NCBI RefSeq assembly: GCF_035013185.1
Contig: NZ_JAYGJO010000005.1
Coordinates: forward strand, 186,001-250,000
Direction of reading: 5' to 3'
Length of the DNA: 64,000 bases
DNA from: Acerihabitans sp035013185
GTDB lineage: Bacteria; Pseudomonadota; Gammaproteobacteria; Enterobacterales; Enterobacteriaceae
The notes beneath the pieces are model-generated. The model did no database searches, had not been told where the DNA came from, and saw only the letters and a program-made list of their open reading frames with translations. Of this stretch, positions 54,834 through 63,141 are shown piece after piece; within the stretch, counting starts at the first letter, position 1, and every line of letters starts with the position of its first letter. Both the position numbers and the translations under genes were made by a program.

Positions 54834-55067
54834 AATGGACATCCTTTACTTATTTCCCGCCGTTAATCCCTGTGATTCTTTGAATACACGTCCTACGTCA
54901 AGCCTTATGCGCGCTGGCTGCGCTCGCCCCGATGACGGAGTTATCTACGCTCCCGGAGACTGATGAACCTGATCCTGAATTTCACTCTTTGGGCTCACGC
55001 AAGCCTCGTTAAAATCTGTTCCTGGCGGCTTTGCCGTGAACGAACCTCCTCCGGCTGCTCGGAATAT

Positions 55068-55325
55068 TTAGGGTATAGAATAAAAGAATAATGCTAATTC
55101 TTCGATAGCATGGGATTCATCATCGCCTTCCGCTTTAATAATAATCTTGTCATTTTTACACGCGCCCATACTTAATACTGAGGTAATGCTTTTGGCATTA
55201 AATATTTCCCCGCCTTTCTCGACAGTAATTTCGCTTTTATAGGAGCGCGACTTATTAACAAAATTTGCAGCCGGCCGGGCATGTAGTCCTTCTTCGCTTT
55301 TGATGATAAATTCATACGCTTTCAT
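55068..55325 (-). CDS. HPr-family phosphocarrier protein
   Basis: 85 residues from the ATG at 55325 (GGGGAG site). Phospho-acceptor H15 is in SEEGLHARPAA, and the regulatory-Ser region (S46) is NAKSITSVLSMGA. It has the standard HPr length. Start and stop are coupled to the activator gene by ATGA overlap. A dedicated HPr in an operon lets this PTS run with its own phosphorelay or with FPr-like control. General PtsH is presumably elsewhere. Confidence 0.92.
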   Translation of the reverse strand: MKAYEFIIKSEEGLHARPAANFVNKSRSYKSEITVEKGGEIFNAKSITSVLSMGACKNDKIIIKAEGDDESHAIEELALFFYSIP

Positions 55326-57385
55326 TCGTTGGTCTCCCCACAAAGCATGCTGATTAAGTGTTGATATAATTCCTGCTCGGTTTCACAGCACCGCAGCAAC
55401 TTCATTGCGGCGTCATTTTCTACCAAAAGCACCAGTTTTGCATAAAATCCGGCAATGCTGCTGTCAATTTTACCGTCGGCCGCTTTCTTGAATGCCACCA
55501 CGAATATCATGTCGCTACAGCCGCCGCCCTCCCAATCAACCGGTGTGGTTAACCGCGTTAACGAAATAAAATTCCGCTGCACTAATAACGGATCGCCATG
55601 AGACAACACTACGCCAGCAGCAATTTCCGTTGACGAGACTTTTTCTCGTTCAAGTATGGAATGGAGATAATCCGTTGAGGTGTATCCCAACGCCGCCGCA
55701 CGTTGGCAAATGCCGGCAAATACGCTCTCCTTATGCGTCATGCCGCTAAAAATAAAGGTCATTTCAGGCGGTAGATATTTACGAAATGCGTCCTTTTGGT
55801 ATTCACCATGCGACAGGACACTCTCCAGCATTTGGTTTTTTTGCATCTGTTTCACCGCATTTTTGATCAACGAAAGATCATAAGGCAGCAATACGTCATT
55901 GACCTGGATAGTGGTGTCCTTTGGCCGGTTCAGTGGAACGGTGGTTACCACCAGGTCGCAAAAGTTGTTATCCAGTCGATGCAGTTCCCGAACCGACAGA
56001 ATGTCCACTATGTCCACCTGGGTAATCGCCCGTTTGATTTTCTGCGCCATAAATTGGGAAATGCCTATACCGTAGTTACAGACGATTGCCACGCGGATTT
56101 TTTTAAGCGACAGGCTCTGGGCATTTTTAATGCATAGCGTGATAAAGCCGGTTTCGTGGTCAGAAAAACTGATGCCATAGCGTTGTTCATATAAGGAGTT
56201 AAAAAACTCTACTTCAAGAAATAAATCAAGGTAGGACAGCTTAACCTGCCTGACCAGCAGTCGTATCGATTCGGTTTCCGTCCGGTTCATATCGAACGTC
56301 AAGCGATAAATCATGGGGCGGATCAGCAACATCAGGCGGAGTAGCAGATGCTTGTCCCTGACCAGATCGCTGCTGACAATACTGCTCAGTGATTGGATTA
56401 AGGTTTGGGTCACTTTCACAATCTCTGGTGGCGAGGAGAATAGCGTATCCTTGATAGACTCTTCTTTGATTTCGTTAAGTTCGCTGGTAAGTAAACAGGC
56501 GGTGAGATAACGGTGCTCGGCGTTGGACCAGGGCAGGCCGGTTAATATTTGCAGTTGCTGGCCCAAAAACGTCGCCATTTCCTGCTCGACGCATTGTCCT
56601 AAATTATCACATATTGTAACCGGCAGAATAACCGTGGATTCGGGCACTGCGTGATGACGGCTCAGCACCAGCAACAGGTTAAAAATAAGCCAGACATAAC
56701 CATCATAGGTATAATTAATCGCAAAATTTTTCTCGATCCGATCGATACTTTGTGCGATCGCTTCAACATAGGCCAGGTTTTTTCTAAATAACGTTTTTAA
56801 GGCGAGATAGTCGCTATTATCCAGAGAATAGGTAGGGTTTTCATCATGGGCATTAAACACGCCGCCGTTTATTACGCGGCCTTTCAGGTCGGTGAACAAA
56901 TGCCAATAGGCTTTTCTTAACTGGTATTCGCTGGCCCGAACCGTATAACTGGACCCCGTTTTTTCAAGCATAATAGCAAAACGAGCCAGCCATTGTTCAG
57001 CTTCGGCGAGATATTTTTTCAAGGCGCTTTTATCTAGAAAAGCGCAGTCCGCCAGTTCCTGCAGTGAGGTCTCAGGCTGCACGAGCAGCGTGACCAGTAT
57101 CCGCGACAGCCGGTTTTGAATGCGATGATCAATGTTGTTATCACTAAAAGAGGCCGAAATTTTGTCATACGCGGCGCGGTTCACATCGAGGTAAAAGCCT
57201 TTATTCGTTTTGGCAATCAGCTTACCGAAGTTATGATATCCGATGGTTTGACCGATAAAGTTAAGATCGCCCCTGACGGTTTTTTCCGAGAAGGCCACTT
57301 CATCAGCAATATCTTTTACGGTGATAAAATCCCTGACCATCCAGAGCAGCTCCAGGATTTTTCGTTGGCGGATGGTAAATAGCAT
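55322..57385 (-). CDS. PRD-containing transcriptional activator (MtlR/BglG/LicR type)
   Basis: 687 residues from the ATG at 57385; a GTG one codon earlier is possible. Residues 1-60 are an HTH (RQRKILELLWMVRDFITVKDIADEVAFSEKTVRGDLNFI), so it is a DNA-binding activator and not an RNA-binding antiterminator. Two PRD domains follow (about 180-380), then an EIIB-Gat-like domain with the Cys of VAIVCNYGIGISQFMAQK, and an EIIA-like C-terminus (GVVLSHGDPLLV). The phosphorylation state set by the linked HPr and EII proteins should control activity. It is the first gene of the operon. Confidence 0.92.
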   Translation of the reverse strand: MLFTIRQRKILELLWMVRDFITVKDIADEVAFSEKTVRGDLNFIGQTIGYHNFGKLIAKTNKGFYLDVNRAAYDKISASFSDNNIDHRIQNRLSRILVTLLVQPETSLQELADCAFLDKSALKKYLAEAEQWLARFAIMLEKTGSSYTVRASEYQLRKAYWHLFTDLKGRVINGGVFNAHDENPTYSLDNSDYLALKTLFRKNLAYVEAIAQSIDRIEKNFAINYTYDGYVWLIFNLLLVLSRHHAVPESTVILPVTICDNLGQCVEQEMATFLGQQLQILTGLPWSNAEHRYLTACLLTSELNEIKEESIKDTLFSSPPEIVKVTQTLIQSLSSIVSSDLVRDKHLLLRLMLLIRPMIYRLTFDMNRTETESIRLLVRQVKLSYLDLFLEVEFFNSLYEQRYGISFSDHETGFITLCIKNAQSLSLKKIRVAIVCNYGIGISQFMAQKIKRAITQVDIVDILSVRELHRLDNNFCDLVVTTVPLNRPKDTTIQVNDVLLPYDLSLIKNAVKQMQKNQMLESVLSHGEYQKDAFRKYLPPEMTFIFSGMTHKESVFAGICQRAAALGYTSTDYLHSILEREKVSSTEIAAGVVLSHGDPLLVQRNFISLTRLTTPVDWEGGGCSDMIFVVAFKKAADGKIDSSIAGFYAKLVLLVENDAAMKLLRCCETEQELYQHLISMLCGETNE

Positions 57386-57712
57386 CACGATAATCACCTC
57401 ATCACAAAATGTTCATCACGTTGTTTTATGTATATATGCGATGAATATCAGCATGTTTGTTATATCTAGTATGAATAATAACAGCCTGAAAAAACTAAGC
57501 AACGGCGGCTATGGGCATAATTATTGCCATTTGAACCAGTTTTTTCCATATTCCACGGATCAAGATCACAAATTTATAACAATAAGAAATTACGGTGTAA
57601 GTGTTATATCTGTTACACATTAAGTCCCCAATGGGATATTAGTTTGGCCAGCTTCACAGTTCGGAGCATTTAATGTTAATGAGCAGGTCAAAAGCGATTT
57701 AAGCATAAGGGC
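57386..57712. other. Upstream region of the PRD-regulator operon
   Basis: 327 bases without a gene. The promoter of the leftward PTS operon must lie here. GAGG at 57397 is the likely ribosome site. Nothing else stands out. Confidence 0.45.
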
Positions 57713-57765
57713 GGCGTTGTTGAATAAATCAGGTTTCGTCTGGAATGAGGCTTTGTTAATAAATC
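57713..57765. repeat. Two adjacent IS903-like terminal sequences
   Basis: GGCGTTGTTGAATAAATCAGG (57713-57733) and GGCTTTGTTAATAAATC (57749-57765) both match the IS903/IS5 end GGCTTTGTTGAATAAATC in the same orientation. No transposase lies between them. They look like overlapping scars of two insertions. Confidence 0.65.
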
Positions 57766-57824
57766 GGATTTAGATAAAACATCCGTTTGTCACTCACTTC
57801 CTCAGGCAATCCGTACACTTTCTG

Positions 57825-57856
57825 GCATACCTGCATACCTGCATACCTGCATACCT
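57825..57856. repeat. Tandem octanucleotide repeat (GCATACCT x4)
   Basis: Four perfect copies of 8 bases at the downstream edge of the receptor pseudogene. The period is not a multiple of 3, so slippage would shift any reading frame across it. Confidence 0.92.
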
Positions 57857-58290
57857 ATATACCCGCCTTGTTTTGCATGATGGGTGCCGTCGCCCTCTGG
57901 ACCAGAGACATCATCCCAGACGTGAGTCTGCCAGTTTACACTGCCACCCACTGTCAGTTCTTACAGCATTGGCAAACGATAGCGGGAGATGAGCTTCAAC
58001 TGGGGTCGTGGCAGATTCGGGTTCACCGCATCGCCTTTTTCATCTTCGGCAATATAGCGTGTGCCGCTGAACGTCATCTGTTAATTGTCTGTCACTGCAC
58101 CGTTCACTTCAGACCCCATGCCACGGCTCACAGTGCCATTTTTGCCTTCATCTGTAGATTCTGTGGTGCCCGGAATAATGCGGCCGCTGGCCTGTGCGAC
58201 GTGATCCAGCTTGACGCGGAAGACCGACACCGCGGCGGTCAGTCGGTTTTGAACCATTCAGATTTCACGCGCGCTTCGTCGTTAGACGGT
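57857..58290 (-). pseudogene. TonB-dependent siderophore receptor, decayed C-terminal part
   Basis: Leftward frames read KSEWFKTD then, after a 1-base frameshift, LTAAVSVFRVKLDHVAQASG, GTVSRGMGSEVNGAVTDN, stop, QMTFSGTRYIAEDEKGDAVNPNLPRPQLKLISRYRLPML, stop, ELTVGGSVNWQTHVWDDVSGPEG. This is the last third of a siderophore-receptor barrel (FhuE/FpvA-like) with at least one frameshift and two in-frame stops. It is unrelated in detail to the intact receptor at 42363. The plug domain and the final strand are absent. Confidence 0.88.
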
Positions 58291-58673
58291 TATTGGTACA
58301 ATGTGCCCGCGTTTTTATTTATCGACTGAATACCCCGTCGGGAAGGTTGATCGAATAGGTGAGAGCCCAGTTGGCGCGTAAGCACGCTAACGTTGTCGTT
58401 TGTGGCCTTGCCAGCAAGTTACTTCTTGTTAACTAAAAAATTTCAGACCATTTTTTCATCGCATGTTGCGGAAGAACCATTTTTACATTGGCACTAACAC
58501 TTATGCCCTGTAACAATAGCATCGGTAGGGGGGCTTTCCAGTATCGCAGCCTCCATTATCCTCGTGTCCTGGAGTAAGTCGAGGCCGTCACCGTTCCTGC
58601 GAATGACCTCTTTTGATGTCCAGCTCTATCGTGTCGGTTGATCTGTCACGATGGTTATCCTGTCCTCGCTGAC
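58291..58673. other. Debris upstream of receptor pseudogene
   Basis: No gene can be supported. It probably includes further decayed receptor sequence and the 3' flank of the aldo-keto reductase gene. Confidence 0.35.
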
Positions 58674-59759
58674 TCAGTAGCAGGGATCATCGCCCGTCGG
58701 TGCCGACGGGCTCTCCTGGGAGGTCCTGCCATTGACGGTCATTCCGTTCTGGAAGCTGTTTGGCGAGATGCTCTTCACCCATTCCAGGAACGTCGGTGCG
58801 GGCTTGGAAAGCTCGTTGAGCCCGTTGATTTCCTGCGTCGACAGGCGAAGGTCGAGTGCAGACATATTCGCCTCCAACTGTTCAATCCTGCGTGCGCCGA
58901 TGATGGTCGAGGCAACGCCGGCCCGCGACTGAACCCAGGCCAGTGCGACAGCTGCCGGCGTCGTGTCATGTGCCGAGGCGATCTGATCCAGCGCTTCGAT
59001 GATGGAGAACTCCCGGTCTCCCAGACTTACAGCCAGCCCTTCTTTCCGGCTTCCTGCCGCCGCGGATGCATCCCCACGTCTGAATTTCCCGGACAGAAAT
59101 CCGCCGCGCAATGGCGACCATGGAATGACGCCCAATCCCATCTCCAGCGCCATCGGAATCAACTCGTCCTCGACGGTTCGTTCCAGCAGAGAGTATTCGA
59201 TCTGGAGCGCAATCAGTGGCGTCCATCCCCGGAAATGCGTAATCATCTGAGCCTGAGCAACTTTCCATGCAGGAGTATCGGAAAGTCCTATGTAGCGAAT
59301 CTTACCACTATTCACCAGATTATCCATGGCGCGCAAGGTCTCTTCCATCGGTGTAAAATTGTCCCATGCATGCTGCCAATATAGGTCGATGTAGTCTGTA
59401 TTCAAACGTCGGAGCGACTGTTCGCAGGCTTCAATTATCGTCTTCGCGCTACTGCCACCTCCGTTTGGGTCACCACTGTACATGTTGGCTGAGTACTTCG
59501 TGGCCAGCACAACACGGTCGCGACGACGTCTATCACCTTTGAAGAAGTCACCGATGATCTTTTCAGCGTGCCCCTTGGTGTACATATTTGCAGTGTCGAT
59601 AAAGTTGCCGCCAAGGTCGAGGAATCGAGAGAGGATTGCCTCGGACTCGGAAACCGGCGTCCCCCAGCCCCAGTCCTCACCGAAGGTCATTGTGCCAAGG
59701 CAAAAGGGGCTAACTCGTAGGCCGGATCGGCCTAGGGTTACATAATCGGTTAATGCCAT
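58674..59759 (-). CDS. Aldo-keto reductase
   Basis: 361 residues from the ATG at 59759 (GAGG site); the upstream frame is unsupported. The catalytic tetrad is visible: D55 and Y60 in NFIDTANMYTKGHAEK, K88 in LATKYS, H130 in LYWQHAWDN. NADPH-site residues are in IIGARRIEQLEAN. It reduces aldehydes or ketones in the cytoplasm; the family is promiscuous. It is divergent from the AraC gene at 59864 by 104 bases and is probably its target. Confidence 0.94.
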   Translation of the reverse strand: MALTDYVTLGRSGLRVSPFCLGTMTFGEDWGWGTPVSESEAILSRFLDLGGNFIDTANMYTKGHAEKIIGDFFKGDRRRRDRVVLATKYSANMYSGDPNGGGSSAKTIIEACEQSLRRLNTDYIDLYWQHAWDNFTPMEETLRAMDNLVNSGKIRYIGLSDTPAWKVAQAQMITHFRGWTPLIALQIEYSLLERTVEDELIPMALEMGLGVIPWSPLRGGFLSGKFRRGDASAAAGSRKEGLAVSLGDREFSIIEALDQIASAHDTTPAAVALAWVQSRAGVASTIIGARRIEQLEANMSALDLRLSTQEINGLNELSKPAPTFLEWVKSISPNSFQNGMTVNGRTSQESPSAPTGDDPCY

Positions 59760-59863
59760 GATGTCTATCCTCGAAATGTGGACGTCGGCAAGTACCCATT
59801 GTTGCACGCAGTTTCGAGATGATATATAAGTCAGAAACCTATTTTTTTTCGAGATCGTCCTAA

Positions 59864-60814
59864 ATGAATCAGGAATTCAGGCTACAACGCCCTCTCGATC
59901 CTTTGTCGGACATCCTGTCATTGCTCTCGGCGAAGTGCATGCTTTCGTCCAGTTTACGCGCCAGCGGTAGCTGGAAGGTGAGCCTTCCTTCGGAAGCGTT
60001 GAAGTTTAATGTCATTCTTTCGGGTGAATGTTTTCTGCTGCCGGCCACCTCTCACGAGCCACTTCACCTCAAAACGGGGGATTGCTTCCTGATGAATAGT
60101 TCTGGTCCTTATCTCCTCTACAGTGATCCGATGGCTGAGATCATGGGTGCCCAGATAGCCTTCCCGGATGGACCTCATGGGAGCTTGCTTCATGGCGGGG
60201 ACGAATTCATGGCTATCGGGTGCAGGATCGCGCTTGACAAGAATGATGCAGCGCTCTTGCTGGACAATCTGCCGTCTCTGCATCGGATACCGAGTCATAG
60301 ACGTGAGGCATCTGGTATTTCCTGGCTTCTGACGAGGTTAGCCGCAGAGTGGAACTCGTCCGCGCCGGGTAGCACGGCTGCAACCGATCACTTGGCGCAA
60401 CTGTTATTCGTGGAGATAATAAGGTCCTGGCTGCGATCGGCAGACGCACCCATCACGGGTTGGCTGAACGCGCTGTCCGATCGCCGAATAGGTGAAGCAA
60501 TCCGACAGATTCACAATACCCCCGAGCGACAATGGCTAGTGGGCGAATTAGCCAAAGTCGTTGGGATGTCTCGCTCCAATTTTGCGCTGCGGTTTAAACA
60601 GATGGTGGGTTTGCCGCCGCTCGACTACCTGTTGCGGTGGCGGATTCGTCTTGCAGCGAAAGCGTTACGGTCAACAGCCGATCCATTGTCGGATATATCC
60701 CTTTCGCTCGGATATCAGGCGGAAAGCACCTTCAGTTACGCTTTTAAACGTATTGTAGGTATCAGCCCCAAAAAGTACCGGCTAATGCATCAGCAGACCC
60801 AAGATGGGCGATAA
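59864..60814 (+). CDS. AraC-family regulator with cupin sensory domain
   Basis: 316 residues. The cupin part opens LDPLSDILSLLSAKCMLSSSLRASGSW (residues 9-35) and contains LHLKTGDCFLMNSSGPYLL. The HTH pair covers about 215-310 (WLVGELAKVVGMSRSNFALRFKQMVGLPPLDYLLRWRIRLA and LSDISLSLGYQAESTFSYAFKRIVGISPKKYR). It has the same architecture as the gene at 32804, which also faces a reductase-type gene. It likely activates the divergent aldo-keto reductase. Confidence 0.92.
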   Translation: MNQEFRLQRPLDPLSDILSLLSAKCMLSSSLRASGSWKVSLPSEALKFNVILSGECFLLPATSHEPLHLKTGDCFLMNSSGPYLLYSDPMAEIMGAQIAFPDGPHGSLLHGGDEFMAIGCRIALDKNDAALLLDNLPSLHRIPSHRREASGISWLLTRLAAEWNSSAPGSTAATDHLAQLLFVEIIRSWLRSADAPITGWLNALSDRRIGEAIRQIHNTPERQWLVGELAKVVGMSRSNFALRFKQMVGLPPLDYLLRWRIRLAAKALRSTADPLSDISLSLGYQAESTFSYAFKRIVGISPKKYRLMHQQTQDGR

Positions 60815-61107
60815 CCACGAACGCCGTCGCCAAACCTGCGGCAAACGCGTAACGCTTCTAAGACATGACGTGCCCATGCACGGGCGGTTTTCTGGGCCTG
60901 GACTGAACTCAGTAGAGCACTGCATAAAAACGGCCTTTATGTGACACACTGCATAATTTTATAATTCCATTAAATTTTTCTTAACTGGTAACCACATCAT
61001 ATAGTTAAGATTGGGGCACGAATGCCTGATCTGATCATTCTTCGTACATTGAGATTGCGCAGAAAAATTTATTTGAGGCTTATTGCCAGTAATCAAGGTA
61101 GAGGATA

Positions 61108-62793
61108 ATGACAAATCATAAGCTGCTTTTTTTTGTGCTTCCTGCTTTGCTTGCACTGGACGTCCCGTGTGCAACTGCTTTCGATATGAATCCTATCCAA
61201 AAAACCTTATATGGGGAAGTCAAAGGCGAAAAAACTGAAGCTGGCACCTTATTTTGGAAAGGGCTACCCTATGCAAAATCACCCGCTGGCGATTTACGAT
61301 GGAAAGCGCCACAGTCTCCAACAGCCTGGAAAAATGTGCGCAATGCGACTCAGCCTGCCACTAATTGCATCCAGTATTCAAAGAATGGCGTAGTGGGAAG
61401 TGAAGACTGTCTCAACGTGGATATTTATCGACCGGCATCAAAGGACACCCTGCCGGTATTGGTTTATATCCATGGAGGCAACAATCAAAGCGGCAACTCT
61501 GCAGAGTTTGCGCCCCAGAAATTGGCTCAGGATCTTGATGCCGTGATTGTCTCGGTGAACTATCGCCTTGGCGTATTAGGCTTCAATCCATTAAGTGTAC
61601 TTAACACTGGCGATAAACTTGATGACTCCGGTAACTATGGTTTATTGGATATTGCCAAATCTCTCAGCTGGGTTAAAGATAACATTGATAACTTTGGCGG
61701 CGATAAAAATAACATTACTGTTTCCGGCTTCTCTGCGGGTGGACGGGATGTCATGGCCATGCTCATTTCCCCGATATTTAGAGATAGGTTCCAGAAAGCA
61801 ATTGTTTTCAGTGGGGGCATGACCACGTCAGATAAAAATGACAGTGCAAAAGTCTTCGCTAAAATCTTCGCTACACAGGTTGTTAAGGATGGCGTCAAAA
61901 AAGATGACGCGGCGGCTCGCCAGTGGCTACTGTCAGGCGATAAGTCAGTGCGTAATTATCTCTACCGACAGCCTGCACCAAAACTTGCTGAACTACTGGG
62001 TGATGCCGGTATCCGCATGAGTGTCTTCCCCCACCTTTACCGCGATGGCTACGTGATCCCCGCCGAGGGATTCAATACTGCCCACTATAACAATGTGCCA
62101 CTCTTGATGTTATCAGGGCAGAATGAGTTCTCATTTTTTGCGTTGTCGGATAAGCGGTTTGCTGAGGCGGCCAAAAACGGCATGCTTCGTACCGTTCCAC
62201 AATGGGTAAATCAATTCAATTATACCAATCACTACGGTGGCAAACTGTACAGCTTGTTTAACGTAGACGATTCTGCTAAACAAATGTATCCCAAATATAA
62301 AGCGAATATTTATGGTGCTGAATTCAAATTTGGAACAGATCCTGACGTGACAGGCGACAAGATGGCACTGCTTGGTTCGTTTCACGGCGTTTTTATGCCA
62401 TTTCTCGATAGCAATAAATACGCGGAATTTACGGGTGACGCCTATAAATCGCGAGGGGCACAAGATCTCGGTAGCCAATTTAAACACTATCTGAAGAATT
62501 TTTTACTGTCTGGAAACCCGAATGGCAAAAATCTAGTCACGTGGAACGTTTGGTCGCCCACGAATGTGAAGCAGGGCGAATCACTGTTGATGTTTGATGC
62601 TAATCGTGACAAAGCGCTTATCTATATGTCCAATAAAACATATCGCTATGATGATGTATTGCACCAGATGAGTGATGATAAAACGGTGAGTGAAGCTGAC
62701 AAAAAAGCCTTGATCGGCGAAGTACTTAATGGCCGTTGGTTTAGTGAAGGACTCGACGCCCATTATCATAATCCGTCACTATGGGTAAAGTGA
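61108..62793 (+). CDS. Secreted type-B carboxylesterase
   Basis: 561 residues. A signal peptide (LLFFVLPALLALDVPCATA) is followed by the esterase fold. Markers are SEDCLNVDIYRPA (98-110), the oxyanion IHGGNNQSGN (121-130), NYRLGVLGF, and nucleophile elbow GFSAGGRD with S209. The usual elbow is GESAGG, so Glu is replaced by Phe. The acid is probably Glu in SGQNEFSFF near 338 and the His in GSFHGVFMPF near 430. It should hydrolyse ester bonds in the periplasm or outside. No regulator or partner is linked. AGAGG lies 7 bases upstream of the ATG. Confidence 0.92.
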   Translation: MTNHKLLFFVLPALLALDVPCATAFDMNPIQKTLYGEVKGEKTEAGTLFWKGLPYAKSPAGDLRWKAPQSPTAWKNVRNATQPATNCIQYSKNGVVGSEDCLNVDIYRPASKDTLPVLVYIHGGNNQSGNSAEFAPQKLAQDLDAVIVSVNYRLGVLGFNPLSVLNTGDKLDDSGNYGLLDIAKSLSWVKDNIDNFGGDKNNITVSGFSAGGRDVMAMLISPIFRDRFQKAIVFSGGMTTSDKNDSAKVFAKIFATQVVKDGVKKDDAAARQWLLSGDKSVRNYLYRQPAPKLAELLGDAGIRMSVFPHLYRDGYVIPAEGFNTAHYNNVPLLMLSGQNEFSFFALSDKRFAEAAKNGMLRTVPQWVNQFNYTNHYGGKLYSLFNVDDSAKQMYPKYKANIYGAEFKFGTDPDVTGDKMALLGSFHGVFMPFLDSNKYAEFTGDAYKSRGAQDLGSQFKHYLKNFLLSGNPNGKNLVTWNVWSPTNVKQGESLLMFDANRDKALIYMSNKTYRYDDVLHQMSDDKTVSEADKKALIGEVLNGRWFSEGLDAHYHNPSLWVK

Positions 62794-63021
62794 CGCAGCC
62801 CATATAAAATCTGAACGCTGTCGAGAGGTTCATCCCTAACTCTAGGCAGTGATTCGAGGGCCTGCACTGAAAATTGTGTAAATGTTCATATTCCGTTAGT
62901 GAGTGATCCAAAAGGATATGAACAGTGGCGAGAAAGCGTCGTTTATCCGACACACCCCCAACTCATGTCGGTGTAGCCGGCGACCAATCAGATACGGGTA
63001 CCCGCCGGTAGGCCAATCATT
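62794..63021. other. Non-coding gap with weak inverted repeat
   Basis: GTTCATATTCC and GGATATGAAC form a loose inverted repeat near 62884-62922. It could be an insertion-element end. No gene. Confidence 0.35.
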
Positions 63022-63141
63022 ATTGAGGGCCTTGCATGAGTTCCCGAACGAGGCAAGCTGAACCCGCTTTAGCGTAAATTCTGGAGAATAAAACTGGCGC
63101 GAAGCTGAACGCCAGTTCGTCTGGGTCTGAGCCGTTTCCAC
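63022..63141 (-). pseudogene. IS66-type accessory transposase (TnpA/OrfA) start, truncated
   Basis: METAQTQTNWRSASRQFYSPEFTLKRVQLASFGNS resembles the N-terminus of IS66-family OrfA proteins (METxQ...YSPEFKLxxVQQAS). Similarity stops after ~35 residues. Confidence 0.55.

Noticed and set aside
57787..58329. 180-codon open frame on the plus strand
   Set aside because: It is antisense to the decayed siderophore receptor, whose protein matches on the minus strand are convincing.
58638..59384. 248-codon open frame on the plus strand
   Set aside because: It lies opposite the intact aldo-keto reductase with its full catalytic tetrad.
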